A stretch of 64,000 nucleotides of DNA, from assembly GCA_963787005.1 (NCBI GenBank), contig CAWBBX010000101.1:14278-78277 (forward strand). The letters run 5' to 3'. The position numbers and the translations under genes were made by a program. Shown here piece by piece: positions 25,030-34,031 of the stretch; positions within the stretch are counted from its first letter, which is position 1, and every line of letters begins with the position of its first letter. The DNA comes from FEN-1297 sp963787005. Its GTDB lineage: Bacteria > Bacteroidota > Ignavibacteria > Ignavibacteriales > Ignavibacteriaceae. The notes under the pieces are model-generated. The model had not been told where the DNA came from and searched no databases. It was given only the letters and a program-made list of their open reading frames with translations.

Positions 25030-26283
25030 TTATGCCGATTTCCTATCGGCTTCCAGATAAATCGGCTCTTCCCCGTGTAACACCACATCCTTGGTGATGA
25101 TGCATTTTTCCACGTTTTCCTTTGATGGAAGATCATACATAATATCCAGCATAAAGTCCTCAACGATCGATCTCAAAGCTCTCGCGCCCGTCTTTCTTTC
25201 CATCGCTCTCTCAACTATCGCGTCGATAGCGAACGGATCAAACTCCAGTTCGATACTTTCAATCATGAGAAGTTTTTTATACTGCTTTAATATCGCGTTC
25301 TTCGGCTCGACGAGTATCTTCTTGAAAGCTTCCTTGGAAAGAGGCTGAAGAGGTGCGATGACGGGGATTCTCCCTATAAGCTCGGGAATAAGTCCGTACC
25401 GCAGAAGATCCTCGGGCAGAATATATTTCAACAGATCTTCTTCCCCGGTATTCTTTTTTAAACCGTCGGAAGAAAAGCCCATGCGGTTCTTGTTTATCCT
25501 GGAGGCAATGATCTTATCGATGCCCTCGAAAGCGCCGCCGACAACAAACAAAATATTCTTCGTATTAATATTTATGAGACTCTGCTCGGGATGCTTTCTT
25601 CCGCCTTTGGGAGGAACTCCCGCAACGGTGCCTTCGAGTATCTTCAATAACGCCTGCTGAACGCCTTCGCCCGAAACATCCCTGGTAATGGATGTGCTTT
25701 CGCTCTTGCGCGCTATCTTGTCGATCTCATCTATGTAAACGATTCCCTTCTGCGCTCTTTCGAGATTGTAGTCTGCGGCCTGCAGAAGATGAACGAGAAC
25801 GGTTTCAACGTCGTCGCCCACGTAGCCGGCTTCGGTAAGAGTAGTAGCGTCGGCAATAGCGAAAGGTACATCGAGAATGCGGGCAAGTGTCTGCGCCAGT
25901 AAAGTTTTGCCCACGCCGGTAGGACCGATCATTAGAATATTGCTTTTTTCTATCTCAACGTCATCCAGCTCGAAGAAGGACGATTTCGAGTTTATTCTCT
26001 TGTAATGATTATAAACGGCAACGGAAAGTACTTTCTTAGCCTTATCCTGACCGATAACGTACTCATCCAATGTCTTTTTAATCGACTCAGGCGTATGCAC
26101 AACTGAGCTTTTTGTCTTAGCGTTGTTAAATGCAGCCAGGTTGTTCTTCAAAATATCTACGCTGCTGCCTATACAAATGTCGCAGATATAAACATCGGGA
26201 CCGGCAATCATACTGCCTACTTCGTTGCCGTCTCTCCCGCAAAACGAACATTTAACTATTTTCTGATTCTGTTTTTTACCCAT
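25030..26283 (-). CDS. clpX: ATP-dependent Clp protease ATP-binding subunit ClpX
   Basis: AAA+ unfoldase that feeds ClpP. The N-terminal zinc domain has CSFCGRD and CDIC (13-40). The AAA core shows Walker A GPTGVGKT (about 117-124), the pore loop GYVGDDVE, Walker B VYIDEIDKIA and sensor/arginine-finger segments, followed by the small C-terminal domain (RKTGARALRSI). At 417 aa it is standard. clpP is not adjacent; instead clpX lies 9 bp downstream of a large secreted TPR protein, an unusual partner suggesting a shared transcript. Confidence 0.97.
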   Translation of the reverse strand: MGKKQNQKIVKCSFCGRDGNEVGSMIAGPDVYICDICIGSSVDILKNNLAAFNNAKTKSSVVHTPESIKKTLDEYVIGQDKAKKVLSVAVYNHYKRINSKSSFFELDDVEIEKSNILMIGPTGVGKTLLAQTLARILDVPFAIADATTLTEAGYVGDDVETVLVHLLQAADYNLERAQKGIVYIDEIDKIARKSESTSITRDVSGEGVQQALLKILEGTVAGVPPKGGRKHPEQSLININTKNILFVVGGAFEGIDKIIASRINKNRMGFSSDGLKKNTGEEDLLKYILPEDLLRYGLIPELIGRIPVIAPLQPLSKEAFKKILVEPKNAILKQYKKLLMIESIELEFDPFAIDAIVERAMERKTGARALRSIVEDFMLDIMYDLPSKENVEKCIITKDVVLHGEEPIYLEADRKSA

Positions 26284-26292
26284 TATCCTTCT

Positions 26293-28140
26293 TTAACCTA
26301 TTTTATCCTTCAATTTTACTATTTGGTTCCTCGCTTCATCAAGATATAATGAGTCGGGGAATTTTGCAAGTAAATTTTCATAAGCGGAAACGGCTTTTGC
26401 GCTGTCGTTTAGACCAAATTGATAAATCTTGCCCACCAAATATAACGCTTTATCCGCATAAATATTCTTTTCTTTGTCATCGGCAATTTGCTCCAAAAGT
26501 TTAATGGAATCCTCCGTATTATTCAATCCCAATTCCATTTCGGCGTATCTGAAAGCCGCCATGTTCTGAAGCATAAACTTCTGCTGCTCGCCGGCGACTT
26601 CCTTATAAAGAGCGGCCGCTTCCTTAAAATTCTTCTGCGCAGCAAGGAACTCGGCTTTTGCGAATGTTACAAGATTAGACGAATCATTCTTAGATGAGTT
26701 CAATAGCATTGATAACTCCAGCGCGTCGTTTGCGTTATCATCTTTCAGGTTATCCATAATTCCGCTCAGCACGTCGCCGGCTTTACCGAAATTGCCTCTG
26801 TAAAAATCAATTCTGGCTAATTTATATTTTGCCAGACTTTTCTTATCCGCCGGATACCTGCCGCCCTTTATTACGTCATCCAGGAATTTTTCCGCCGCGT
26901 TCAAATCGCCCTGCAACAAAGAAGCATCGCTTAATTGAATATATGTGTCGGGCGCGGTTTTAGACATCGGCGATTCGTCGACTATCTTATGGAAATATTT
27001 TTCCGCATCGGCGGGATCGTTCTGCCTGTCCATTTTTATCTCGCCTACTCTGAGATAAGCTTCATAAGCTGTCTCAGAATGCGGATAAGCTTTGGTGAGA
27101 TCGAGGTACGCGCTTATAACTTTATCAATTTCCCCATTCCCGGTATTATCCAATTTGTAATACGGCTTCCAAGACGGAACCTGCGTCTCCCGGCTTTTTT
27201 CAAGAGAAGCTTCCAGTGATTTCGCGTAACCCAGCTTCGCACGTGAGATAAAAGGAGAATCGGGGTACTTATTAATAATTTTTGTAAAAACTTTAGATGA
27301 TGTTTCGTATACTCCCTCGTTGTAGAGAAAATTAGCGAAGTTATAAAGCTCGGCGCCCTGGTTGCTCTGCTGTTCGTCAATTTGAAGATAAAGGTCATAC
27401 GCATTATCATATTGCTTATCGGATACATAGAGCCGAGCCAGGAGAAACTTATAGCTTATGTTATCGGAATCGCTCTCATACTTTTTAACAACGTCCAGCG
27501 TCTGCTTCAGCGCGTCTGCTTTATCGATGTAGTTTAATATCTTTCCTTCAATCGGTTTTAATTGATTCGGATCTTTGGAAAGCAGAAAGCAGTATTCTTC
27601 CGCCGCGTTTTTGTACTGCATCGTAACGGAATAAAGAGTGGCGAGATCGTAACCGAAGAACATCGGGTTCTTGGAAATATCCTGGCCTTTTTTCAGATAT
27701 TCTATTCCTTTATCGAATGCTCTCCTCTCGAGTGCGTAGTTGGCGAGTACCCTGTAATTCACCTCGCTCTGAGGAAGCTTTTTAAGAGCGCTGTCCCAGA
27801 TTTCGAAAGCCTTATTCTCATCGCCTTTCAGGTAATAAGTGTTGCCGAGGAGCCCGTACAAATTTACGTCCGGAGCTGAGCCGTTCATCTTATTCTCAAT
27901 CAGCGCGATGGAGGCGTCGTACTTCTTAAGCTGCACGTAAATTTGGTTGAGCGACTGGAAAAACTGGTAGTTGCTGGGCTGCAGATTATACAGATCCCTG
28001 AAAAGCGGCTCGGCTTTCTGGTACTGGCCGGCCTGCAGGTAATTCTGCGCCAGCATATAGCGGTTGTTTAAATCATTACGGTTCTGCGCCGGAATAATTG
28101 CGGCGGCAAGCAGTATGATTGCTAAAATCTTCGAAAACAT
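26293..28140 (-). CDS. Secreted tetratricopeptide repeat protein, 615 aa
   Basis: A signal peptide (MFSKILAIILLAAAIIPAQ) is followed by about 15 TPR-like helical hairpins covering nearly the whole chain, for example YMLAQNYLQAGQYQKAEPLF near the start and AKAVSAYENLLAKFPDSLYL near the end. Such solenoids hold protein complexes together in the periplasm; the region around 370-400 (AEKYFHKIVDESPMS) resembles the YbgF/BamD type of TPR. No catalytic motif is visible. It is the first gene of a two-gene unit with clpX. Confidence 0.88.
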   Translation of the reverse strand: MFSKILAIILLAAAIIPAQNRNDLNNRYMLAQNYLQAGQYQKAEPLFRDLYNLQPSNYQFFQSLNQIYVQLKKYDASIALIENKMNGSAPDVNLYGLLGNTYYLKGDENKAFEIWDSALKKLPQSEVNYRVLANYALERRAFDKGIEYLKKGQDISKNPMFFGYDLATLYSVTMQYKNAAEEYCFLLSKDPNQLKPIEGKILNYIDKADALKQTLDVVKKYESDSDNISYKFLLARLYVSDKQYDNAYDLYLQIDEQQSNQGAELYNFANFLYNEGVYETSSKVFTKIINKYPDSPFISRAKLGYAKSLEASLEKSRETQVPSWKPYYKLDNTGNGEIDKVISAYLDLTKAYPHSETAYEAYLRVGEIKMDRQNDPADAEKYFHKIVDESPMSKTAPDTYIQLSDASLLQGDLNAAEKFLDDVIKGGRYPADKKSLAKYKLARIDFYRGNFGKAGDVLSGIMDNLKDDNANDALELSMLLNSSKNDSSNLVTFAKAEFLAAQKNFKEAAALYKEVAGEQQKFMLQNMAAFRYAEMELGLNNTEDSIKLLEQIADDKEKNIYADKALYLVGKIYQFGLNDSAKAVSAYENLLAKFPDSLYLDEARNQIVKLKDKIG

Positions 28141-28286
28141 GCCCCAAAAATAGTAAATAATGAGGGGGTTTCAAGGGCATTTATTAATAGTATCCGGAAC
28201 TTTCGATTGATTTTTCATATTTGGAGATTTAAGGAAAAACGCTCAATTTTCAAAAGATTTCCGATTTTTATATTCAGCGCGGATTT

Positions 28287-29720
28287 TTAATCTATTTTTA
28301 TCGCGGGAAAACTAACGATAAACTTAGTACCGACAGGGAAATTATCTTCAACATTTATAGTACCCTCCATAGAAAGAACAATTGTTTTAACCAGGCATAA
28401 TCCCAGCCCATAACCGGGGATGTTTCCTTCTAAAGAAGATGCGGAACGGTAAAACCGTTCGAATATTTTTTCTTTCTCTTCATCATTAATACCGGGACCG
28501 GTGTCGGCCACGCTAATAATTATTTTCCCGTCTGTATTTTCGGCTTTAACAATTACCGGGCTTTCTTGATTCGAATATTTTATCGCGTTATCGATTAAGT
28601 TTTCCATTATTATTTGAATGCCTTCATAACTTCCGCGTAAATAAAGATTATCGGCAATATCGTATTCTATATTCGGATTGCTAAAAGCCGGCTTAACGAA
28701 ATCGGCAACTACCTTAGAAACCTTAAATACATTCGTATTCAATTCAGGTGCGCCGCTGTATTTTGCAATTATCAGAAGAGATTTAATTATGCTGATCATC
28801 TTATCCGCCTGTACGTTCAGCATATTTATAGTACCTTTATATTCTTCTAGAGTTCTATCTCTTTTCAAAATATATTCAAGTTCGGTTTTTACAGCAGTAA
28901 GCGGCGTCATTAATTGATGTGAGGCATTATCGGTAAACTGCGATATTTGACTTATTTGGGCATCAAGCCGTGTAAACAAATTGTTCAGTGTATCCCTTAA
29001 TCTCCCCAATTCATCCTGGGGATGGGCGTTGTACTTTATCCTTGTATTTAGATTATTAGCGGATATATTTTCAGCAATGCTTATAATTTTATTTAAAGGC
29101 GAATAACTTTTTTTTGCCAGAAAAACACTGACAAGAACAATTATAAGAAGTATAAACGGAAGGTTAAGAAGATTAAATAAAATTATCTTTTTCATTATTG
29201 AGCTGTATTCTGTCCTGAATACTGAGAGCTGTAGGTAAGCTGCCGTGCTATTTTGTTCGTTTAGTATCGGAGTATAAATAACTCTAAGCTGGTGATTGCC
29301 GGTTGTCATGTTTTCATATTCATATCCCGATTTTATGCCCGGAACTTTAAACGGAATTTTCCCGAATGATTTCAAATTATCGCTGCTTAAAAGCAATTTA
29401 CCTTTTGTGCTTTGCACTTGGAGAAAAAACGCCCAGGAATTTACGGTTGTAAAATCAGGTTCTTTTATTTCACTGTAACCCACAAACTTTATAGAGTCCT
29501 CTCGGATTTCAAATGAGTCAAGGAGGGTTTTTACCTCATTTTCCAATCTATTATCAAGGTTATCGGTTAAGATTTTATTTGTTATTGCAATTGTAAAAAC
29601 ATTTGAGGTTACAAACAGCAGAAAGAATATTGCAATATCCCACAATACAATTCTCTTTACCGTTTCCGTAAAAAGAGGTTTCTTGTTTTTATTCCGAAAT
29701 AAAAAAATAGCCTTCGCCAT
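28287..29720 (-). CDS. Membrane sensor histidine kinase (OmpR-type partner)
   Basis: A classic two-transmembrane sensor: TM1 (about 25-50), a periplasmic sensing region of about 125 aa, TM2 (about 184-206, LLNLPFILLIIVLVSVFLAKK), HAMP (about 207-260), HisKA with phospho-acceptor His in NASHQLMTPLT, and HATPase with NLIDNAIKYS, DTGPGIN and GYGLGLCLVK. At 477 aa it is complete. Its start overlaps the end of the upstream response-regulator gene by 32 bp, so the pair is translationally coupled. The signal is unknown; the divergent multiheme cytochrome gene is a candidate target. Confidence 0.93.
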   Translation of the reverse strand: MAKAIFLFRNKNKKPLFTETVKRIVLWDIAIFFLLFVTSNVFTIAITNKILTDNLDNRLENEVKTLLDSFEIREDSIKFVGYSEIKEPDFTTVNSWAFFLQVQSTKGKLLLSSDNLKSFGKIPFKVPGIKSGYEYENMTTGNHQLRVIYTPILNEQNSTAAYLQLSVFRTEYSSIMKKIILFNLLNLPFILLIIVLVSVFLAKKSYSPLNKIISIAENISANNLNTRIKYNAHPQDELGRLRDTLNNLFTRLDAQISQISQFTDNASHQLMTPLTAVKTELEYILKRDRTLEEYKGTINMLNVQADKMISIIKSLLIIAKYSGAPELNTNVFKVSKVVADFVKPAFSNPNIEYDIADNLYLRGSYEGIQIIMENLIDNAIKYSNQESPVIVKAENTDGKIIISVADTGPGINDEEKEKIFERFYRSASSLEGNIPGYGLGLCLVKTIVLSMEGTINVEDNFPVGTKFIVSFPAIKID

Positions 29721-30357
29721 AAATAGACTTTATTAAATTTTCCCCGGTATTGTCTTCCAGTTTTTTCCTTAAATTCTTAACAGTGACCTCTATAATATTT
29801 GTCGACGGAATAAACGGAAGTTCCCAAACTTGTTTAGATATATCTTCCTTGCTCATTATAGAGCCTTTATGTAAAATAAAATATTTGAGGAGATCAAATT
29901 CCTTTCCCGTAAGACAAATTTCACCGCGGGGTGTATTTGCTTTTCTTCCGATAAGGTCAAGAGTAATATCGTTATAAATTAGTTCGGTGGTTCCTGATTG
30001 ATACCTTCTTATTACTGCGTTTATCCGCGCGTTCAGCTCGTCGAAAGAAAATGGTTTTGTTACATAATCATCCGCTCCCATGTTTAAAGCTTCAACTTTG
30101 TTTTTCACCTGGCTCAACGCGGTCAGCAGTATTATCGGCACCTTACAGCCCGCTTCCCTTATTTTACGGCATACTTCTATACCGCTTAATTTCGGCATTC
30201 GCCAATCAAGAAGAATTATATCGAAGACAATTGAATCCGTAAAATTGATTGCCTCTTCGCCGTCTTTTGCGATCATTACATGATTGCCTTCCTCTATAAA
30301 ATTCTTCTTCAGAGAACTTGCAATCTGCTCATCATCTTCTGCTATTAATATTTCCAT
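29689..30357 (-). CDS. OmpR/PhoB-type response regulator
   Basis: A receiver domain with an intact acidic pocket (LIAEDDEQ), phospho-acceptor Asp in LLDWRMP (about D51), Thr in LLTA and Lys in VTKPFS is followed by a winged-helix DNA-binding domain (about 125-220) with LTGKEFDLLKYF and the recognition region TNIIEVTVKNLRKKL. At 222 aa it is a standard OmpR-family regulator. It forms an operon with the kinase gene downstream. The 160-bp intergenic region shared with the cytochrome gene on the other strand would place any binding site between them. Confidence 0.94.
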   Translation of the reverse strand: MEILIAEDDEQIASSLKKNFIEEGNHVMIAKDGEEAINFTDSIVFDIILLDWRMPKLSGIEVCRKIREAGCKVPIILLTALSQVKNKVEALNMGADDYVTKPFSFDELNARINAVIRRYQSGTTELIYNDITLDLIGRKANTPRGEICLTGKEFDLLKYFILHKGSIMSKEDISKQVWELPFIPSTNIIEVTVKNLRKKLEDNTGENLIKSIYGEGYFFISE

Positions 30358-30517
30358 TGTTAGGAGATTTTTTCTCCTAATAAATAATGAAATATTTCCG
30401 TCATAACAAGGCGCAGCTAAAAAGTGAATGGTTTTTCATTATTGTTAATTATTCTCTCAAATAATACTTACATAGATTTGAATTGTAAAAATATTGAATT
30501 AAAAATTTGGTGCTATC

Positions 30518-31936
30518 ATGAAAAAAACAAATTACTTTATATCTTTTTTAAGTATGATCTGCTTTTTGTTAATACAAAATTACGGTTTTGCCCAGACTTG
30601 TAAATCATGCCACACGGCCGAAGCTAATTTATGGGCAAACAGCAAGCATGCGGACACTCAAGCCGATGTCGCATCGGAGCTCTCCGAAAACTGGATTGGC
30701 CAAACGCCGGATTCGGTTATTAACGGCTCCCAGGCGGAAGACTGCGTTTCCTGTCATTCGCCGAGAGCAATTACCGCCAACAGCGGTATGACCGAAACTC
30801 AAGCCATGGGCTATTTCTATTCAACAACAGCCGGACAATATACCGATTCTACAAAAGCGATCAACACTTCCGACTGGCCCAATGTTACATGTAAAACCTG
30901 CCACGAAAGTGATATGACAACTTTCGGCGCTTTCAATTCTAAAACAGGAACTTATGATTCAGTTAAGACTGCTAATGATTTATGCGGAAACTGCCACGGA
31001 ACCGTCCGTCATCCCGATACCGATCACCGTGTTTATGATGCATGGCTGTCGAGTAAACACGGGCACAAAGGTCAATCCGATGTTGCCGGCGAACTGGCTG
31101 ATAGTCATAACGGCGAAACACCCGACCAGGTAATTGCCGGCGAAGATTGTATAGCGTGCCACGCCCCGACTTCGGTTACCCTCAAAGGCGGAATAACAGA
31201 AGCTCAGGCTTTGGGAACTTTTTTCACGACTTCAAACGGGACTTTTACCTCGTCTACTTCACCGGCCGATACCGTCGATTATCCGAACGTAAGCTGTATT
31301 ACTTGCCATAATCCGCACGATCCGGATACGCTTTCATTCTTCAATTCATCCACAAAATCCTACGAGGTGATGAGTTCTTCGGATTCATTATGCGGCCAGT
31401 GCCACGGCAATTTACGCTTCCCCGATACCGATCACTTAAGCTATAATATTAATTCAGGTACCGGCGGGGAGAATGTTTCAAATATAACTTCGATGAGCGG
31501 CGTTAAATGCATAGACTGTCACATGTACAACACGGGTATTGACGGCTCGAATTCTGCGATGTACAAGGGGCACACCTGGTCGGTGTTCGTTAAAGAGCCC
31601 GACGGCAGCACCGACGCATCTTGTACTAATTGCCATGCGTCAATGTCTGCCGACTCTTCGATGGCCTGCGTAGCAAAATGGCAAAGTGATTTTCAATCAC
31701 TAGATTCGGTTGCCGAAGCCGCGGTAACGGCTGCAGCTAGTCATCTAAAGAACAGCAGCGATTCAAGCAACTTTGAAGAGGCTCAATTTAATATGACCTA
31801 CGCGGAATCGGATGAAAGCGGCGGTGTTCATAATCATCTTTACAGCACCGCTTTGCTTAATGACGCAATTAATAAAGCAACATTCGATAGTTACGGGAAT
31901 TGCTTCCGATCATTTCAACAAACCTTTAAGTTTTAA
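30518..31936 (+). CDS. Nine-heme c-type cytochrome (sorting domain lost by frameshift)
   Basis: A signal peptide (MKKTNYFISFLSMICFLL, cleaved near FAQ) precedes nine CxxCH heme motifs: CKSCH, CVSCH, CKTCH, CGNCH, CIACH, CITCH, CGQCH, CIDCH and CTNCH. The first seven fall in two homologous halves (compare WANSKHADTQADVASELSEN with WLSSKHGHKGQSDVAGELAD), so the protein arose by internal duplication, in the style of cytochrome c554/NrfA-related multihemes. It should shuttle electrons in the periplasm or at the cell surface. This frame ends with a spurious NCFRSFQQTFKF tail; a one-base shift near 31886-31890 leads into a type IX sorting domain. A two-component system is divergent upstream. Confidence 0.88.
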   Translation: MKKTNYFISFLSMICFLLIQNYGFAQTCKSCHTAEANLWANSKHADTQADVASELSENWIGQTPDSVINGSQAEDCVSCHSPRAITANSGMTETQAMGYFYSTTAGQYTDSTKAINTSDWPNVTCKTCHESDMTTFGAFNSKTGTYDSVKTANDLCGNCHGTVRHPDTDHRVYDAWLSSKHGHKGQSDVAGELADSHNGETPDQVIAGEDCIACHAPTSVTLKGGITEAQALGTFFTTSNGTFTSSTSPADTVDYPNVSCITCHNPHDPDTLSFFNSSTKSYEVMSSSDSLCGQCHGNLRFPDTDHLSYNINSGTGGENVSNITSMSGVKCIDCHMYNTGIDGSNSAMYKGHTWSVFVKEPDGSTDASCTNCHASMSADSSMACVAKWQSDFQSLDSVAEAAVTAAASHLKNSSDSSNFEEAQFNMTYAESDESGGVHNHLYSTALLNDAINKATFDSYGNCFRSFQQTFKF

Positions 31937-32201
31937 TTTATCTCAAAATTATCCCAATCCTTTTAATCCAAGTACAAAAATAAATTTCACAATTCCGCAC
32001 AGCGGTTACGTAACCTTAAAAGTATACGACATGCTGGGGAAAGAAGTGGCTGTTCTGGTAAACGGATATAAAAACGAAGGTAATTTTTCGGCGGCTTTTA
32101 ACGAGAACACTACATCGAAAAGCCTGTCAAGCGGGATATACATTTACCAGTTAAAGGAAGATAACTTTATTCAGACTAGAAAGATGGTGCTGCTTAAATA
32201 A
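31889..32201 (+). pseudogene. Detached type IX secretion sorting domain of the cytochrome
   Basis: In the frame one base away from the cytochrome the sequence reads VTGIASDHFNKPLSFNLSQ, then NYPNPFNPSTKINFTIP, a GYVTLKVYDMLGKEV strand and a C-terminal SGIYIYQLKEDNFIQTRKMV. This is the roughly 85-residue C-terminal sorting domain of type IX secretion typical of Ignavibacteria and Bacteroidetes. It has no start or ribosome site of its own, so it is the natural C-terminus of the upstream cytochrome, cut off by an apparent one-base insertion in GATAGTTACG. Confidence 0.8.
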
Positions 32202-32261
32202 AAATTTAATGATATAAATTATTTAGGGGATGGCGGGTGCCATCCCCGGAAGTTAAAATTA

Positions 32262-33035
32262 TTATTGTAGCCTGAATATTATCGGTATAGAAACCTGCGT
32301 CTTTACTGCTTTACCACGCTGTCTGCCGGGTGTAAAAACCGTTTCTTCAACCGCTTTCATCGCAGCTTGATCGCATCCGCCGCCAATACCTTTTAAAACT
32401 CTAGCCTTTACAACCTTCCCTTCTTCATTAATAAAAGCAAGGACATATACTTTTCCTTCTATTCCGGCCCTTTTCGCAATTTCAGGATAAACAACTTTAT
32501 CCTGTATAGCTTTAATACCGCCTATCGGCTCGGGCATATCCTCTACGGCGACAAAATAAGTTGATTGCGGAATGTTGCTCGGCTAGAGAGCTGTCTGGTC
32601 CAAGGATCATATTGGATGACTCACCTTTGCTTTTAAACGAATAGCGGGCCTTAAATTTAACCGGCTTTCCGTTTTTCATGGCGGGCTTAATTTTCCACTT
32701 CTCCAGCATATTCTACAATATCGTTATCTGTTGAATCGTTAACGGAATTGATAATTATTATTTTATCGATTTTGCCTTCTTTATTTATTAAGAGCCTGGA
32801 ATCGAATTCCGGAGAAAAATTTTGGGGACTGTAGGCTTTTGATATTATCCTTCCAATATCTTTCACCCACGTAGAATCGAAGAGCATTCGCTCTACGAAA
32901 CCAATAGGCGGATTATCTACTTCTCCGAGAGTTAAATAACTCGTCGTCGGAAATTTTTTCAACTTTTATTTCTTTACTCTCACATGCCGAAAGTATGCGA
33001 GCAGCATCAACAATATTATTGGGTACACGTTTCAT
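32262..33035 (-). pseudogene. Broken TonB-like lipoprotein gene with two TonB C-terminal domains
   Basis: Pieces in three frames join into one protein. From the start come a lipoprotein-like signal (NVYPIILLMLLA, then LSACESKE with a lipobox Cys), a first TonB-C-like domain (FSPEFDSRLLINKEGKIDKI, EKWKIKPAMKNGKPVKF) and a second complete TonB-C domain (YPEIAKRAGIEGKVYVLAFI, GCDQAAMKAVEE, VKTQVSIPIIFRL). Frame changes occur near 33000, 32955, 32700 and 32560. The shifts from 32955 to 32560 all run in the same direction, and residues stay well conserved between breaks, suggesting recent inactivation. It lies directly downstream of an anti-sigma gene on the same strand. In other genomes such proteins are energy transducers or partners of TonB-dependent receptors. 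Confidence 0.75.
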
Positions 33036-33042
33036 TTTATCC

Positions 33043-33501
33043 TCACATTTTTGCTTTTATAATTACTGCATTTTTTATTTTTGCGTCCACCTGCGCGGCG
33101 GGCAGACTGTTGAACAGCAGCTCGATTGTCTGGTTCTGCGCCTGAACCTGCCTTGTAACAGAATCTATCTGGTATTTATAATCGGTAATTCTATTGAAGA
33201 GAATTACGCTTAGAATTATTAATAGAATTGTAACTGCATACGAGACAGGGACAAAAAATCTCTTAAACAATTTTGTTCTTGTTCCGCTTTCCTTTCTATT
33301 TATCGCGCCGAAGATACGCTCTTCCAGATCAGCAGGGAATTCTTCTTTCTGAATGGCGGAAGTAATTAACGATAAAGATTTAAAATACTCCCTGCACTCG
33401 GCGCATTCTGCGAGATGCGTGAATACATATGCCTCGCTTCCCTTCTCGAGCTCGCCGTCGTAATACTCCCCTATCATCTCTTTATTTTTATCGCAGCTCA
33501 T
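33043..33501 (-). CDS. Zinc-finger anti-sigma factor
   Basis: A 152-aa membrane anti-sigma protein. The N-terminal zf-HC2 motif (HLAECAECREYF, about 30-41, with an HxxxCxxC zinc site) binds the sigma factor, one transmembrane helix follows (about 86-106, VPVSYAVTILLIILSVILF) and a short periplasmic C-terminus ends the chain. It lies 5 bp downstream of the ECF sigma gene, so it is the cognate regulator. The gene following on the strand is the broken TonB-like gene, which may have been the signal-linked member of this operon. Confidence 0.9.
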   Translation of the reverse strand: MSCDKNKEMIGEYYDGELEKGSEAYVFTHLAECAECREYFKSLSLITSAIQKEEFPADLEERIFGAINRKESGTRTKLFKRFFVPVSYAVTILLIILSVILFNRITDYKYQIDSVTRQVQAQNQTIELLFNSLPAAQVDAKIKNAVIIKAKM

Positions 33502-33506
33502 TTTAT

Positions 33507-34022
33507 TTACCTCACAAGTTTTGATATCTTTTCCGTCAGCGCCTGCCTGGCCCTGAACAGTCTGCCTTTAACCTGACTTTCCTCAATGTTCAATATGTTC
33601 GCAATCTCTTTGTAGCTGAGTTCCGAATACTGCCTGAGAATAAAAGCTTCCTTTAGATCCTCTCTCAACTCCGCTATGCCGTTTTGTATAAGCTCCTTTA
33701 TTTCGGCGCCTTCAATCTCGCCGGCAAGATCTTCGCCCGACCTATATTCCGCATCTTCCTTTATCCCGTCTTCTTTCCTTACCCTTTTCTTGCGAAGGTG
33801 CATATAAACTTCGTTCCTCGCCGTTGTATAAAGCCAGGGTATTACGCTCTGCGACTGCCGGATGTTCCCGAGATTTTCGTACAGCTTTAAGAACACGTTC
33901 TGTGTTATATCTTCCGCAATAAACTTTTCGCTCAGCATTTTATATACATAGTTATAAAGCTGGGTTTTGCTCCGGTTATATACCAGCGTAAAGTCTATTA
34001 TATTTGAAAAGCTTTCGGCCAA
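33507..34022 (-). CDS. ECF RNA polymerase sigma factor
   Basis: A 171-aa group 4 sigma factor with region 2 (NYVYKMLSEKFIAEDITQNV, with the WLYTTARNEVYMHLRKK promoter-melting segment, about 25-85) and region 4 (LREDLKEAFILRQYSELSY, KEIANILNIEESQVKGRLFR, about 115-165). The linker is acidic. The anti-sigma gene is immediately downstream, and a TPR gene ends 9 bp upstream. Targets are unknown; envelope or nutrient-uptake functions are typical of such pairs. Confidence 0.93.
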   Translation of the reverse strand: MAESFSNIIDFTLVYNRSKTQLYNYVYKMLSEKFIAEDITQNVFLKLYENLGNIRQSQSVIPWLYTTARNEVYMHLRKKRVRKEDGIKEDAEYRSGEDLAGEIEGAEIKELIQNGIAELREDLKEAFILRQYSELSYKEIANILNIEESQVKGRLFRARQALTEKISKLVR

Positions 34023-34031
34023 AGGCTTTCC

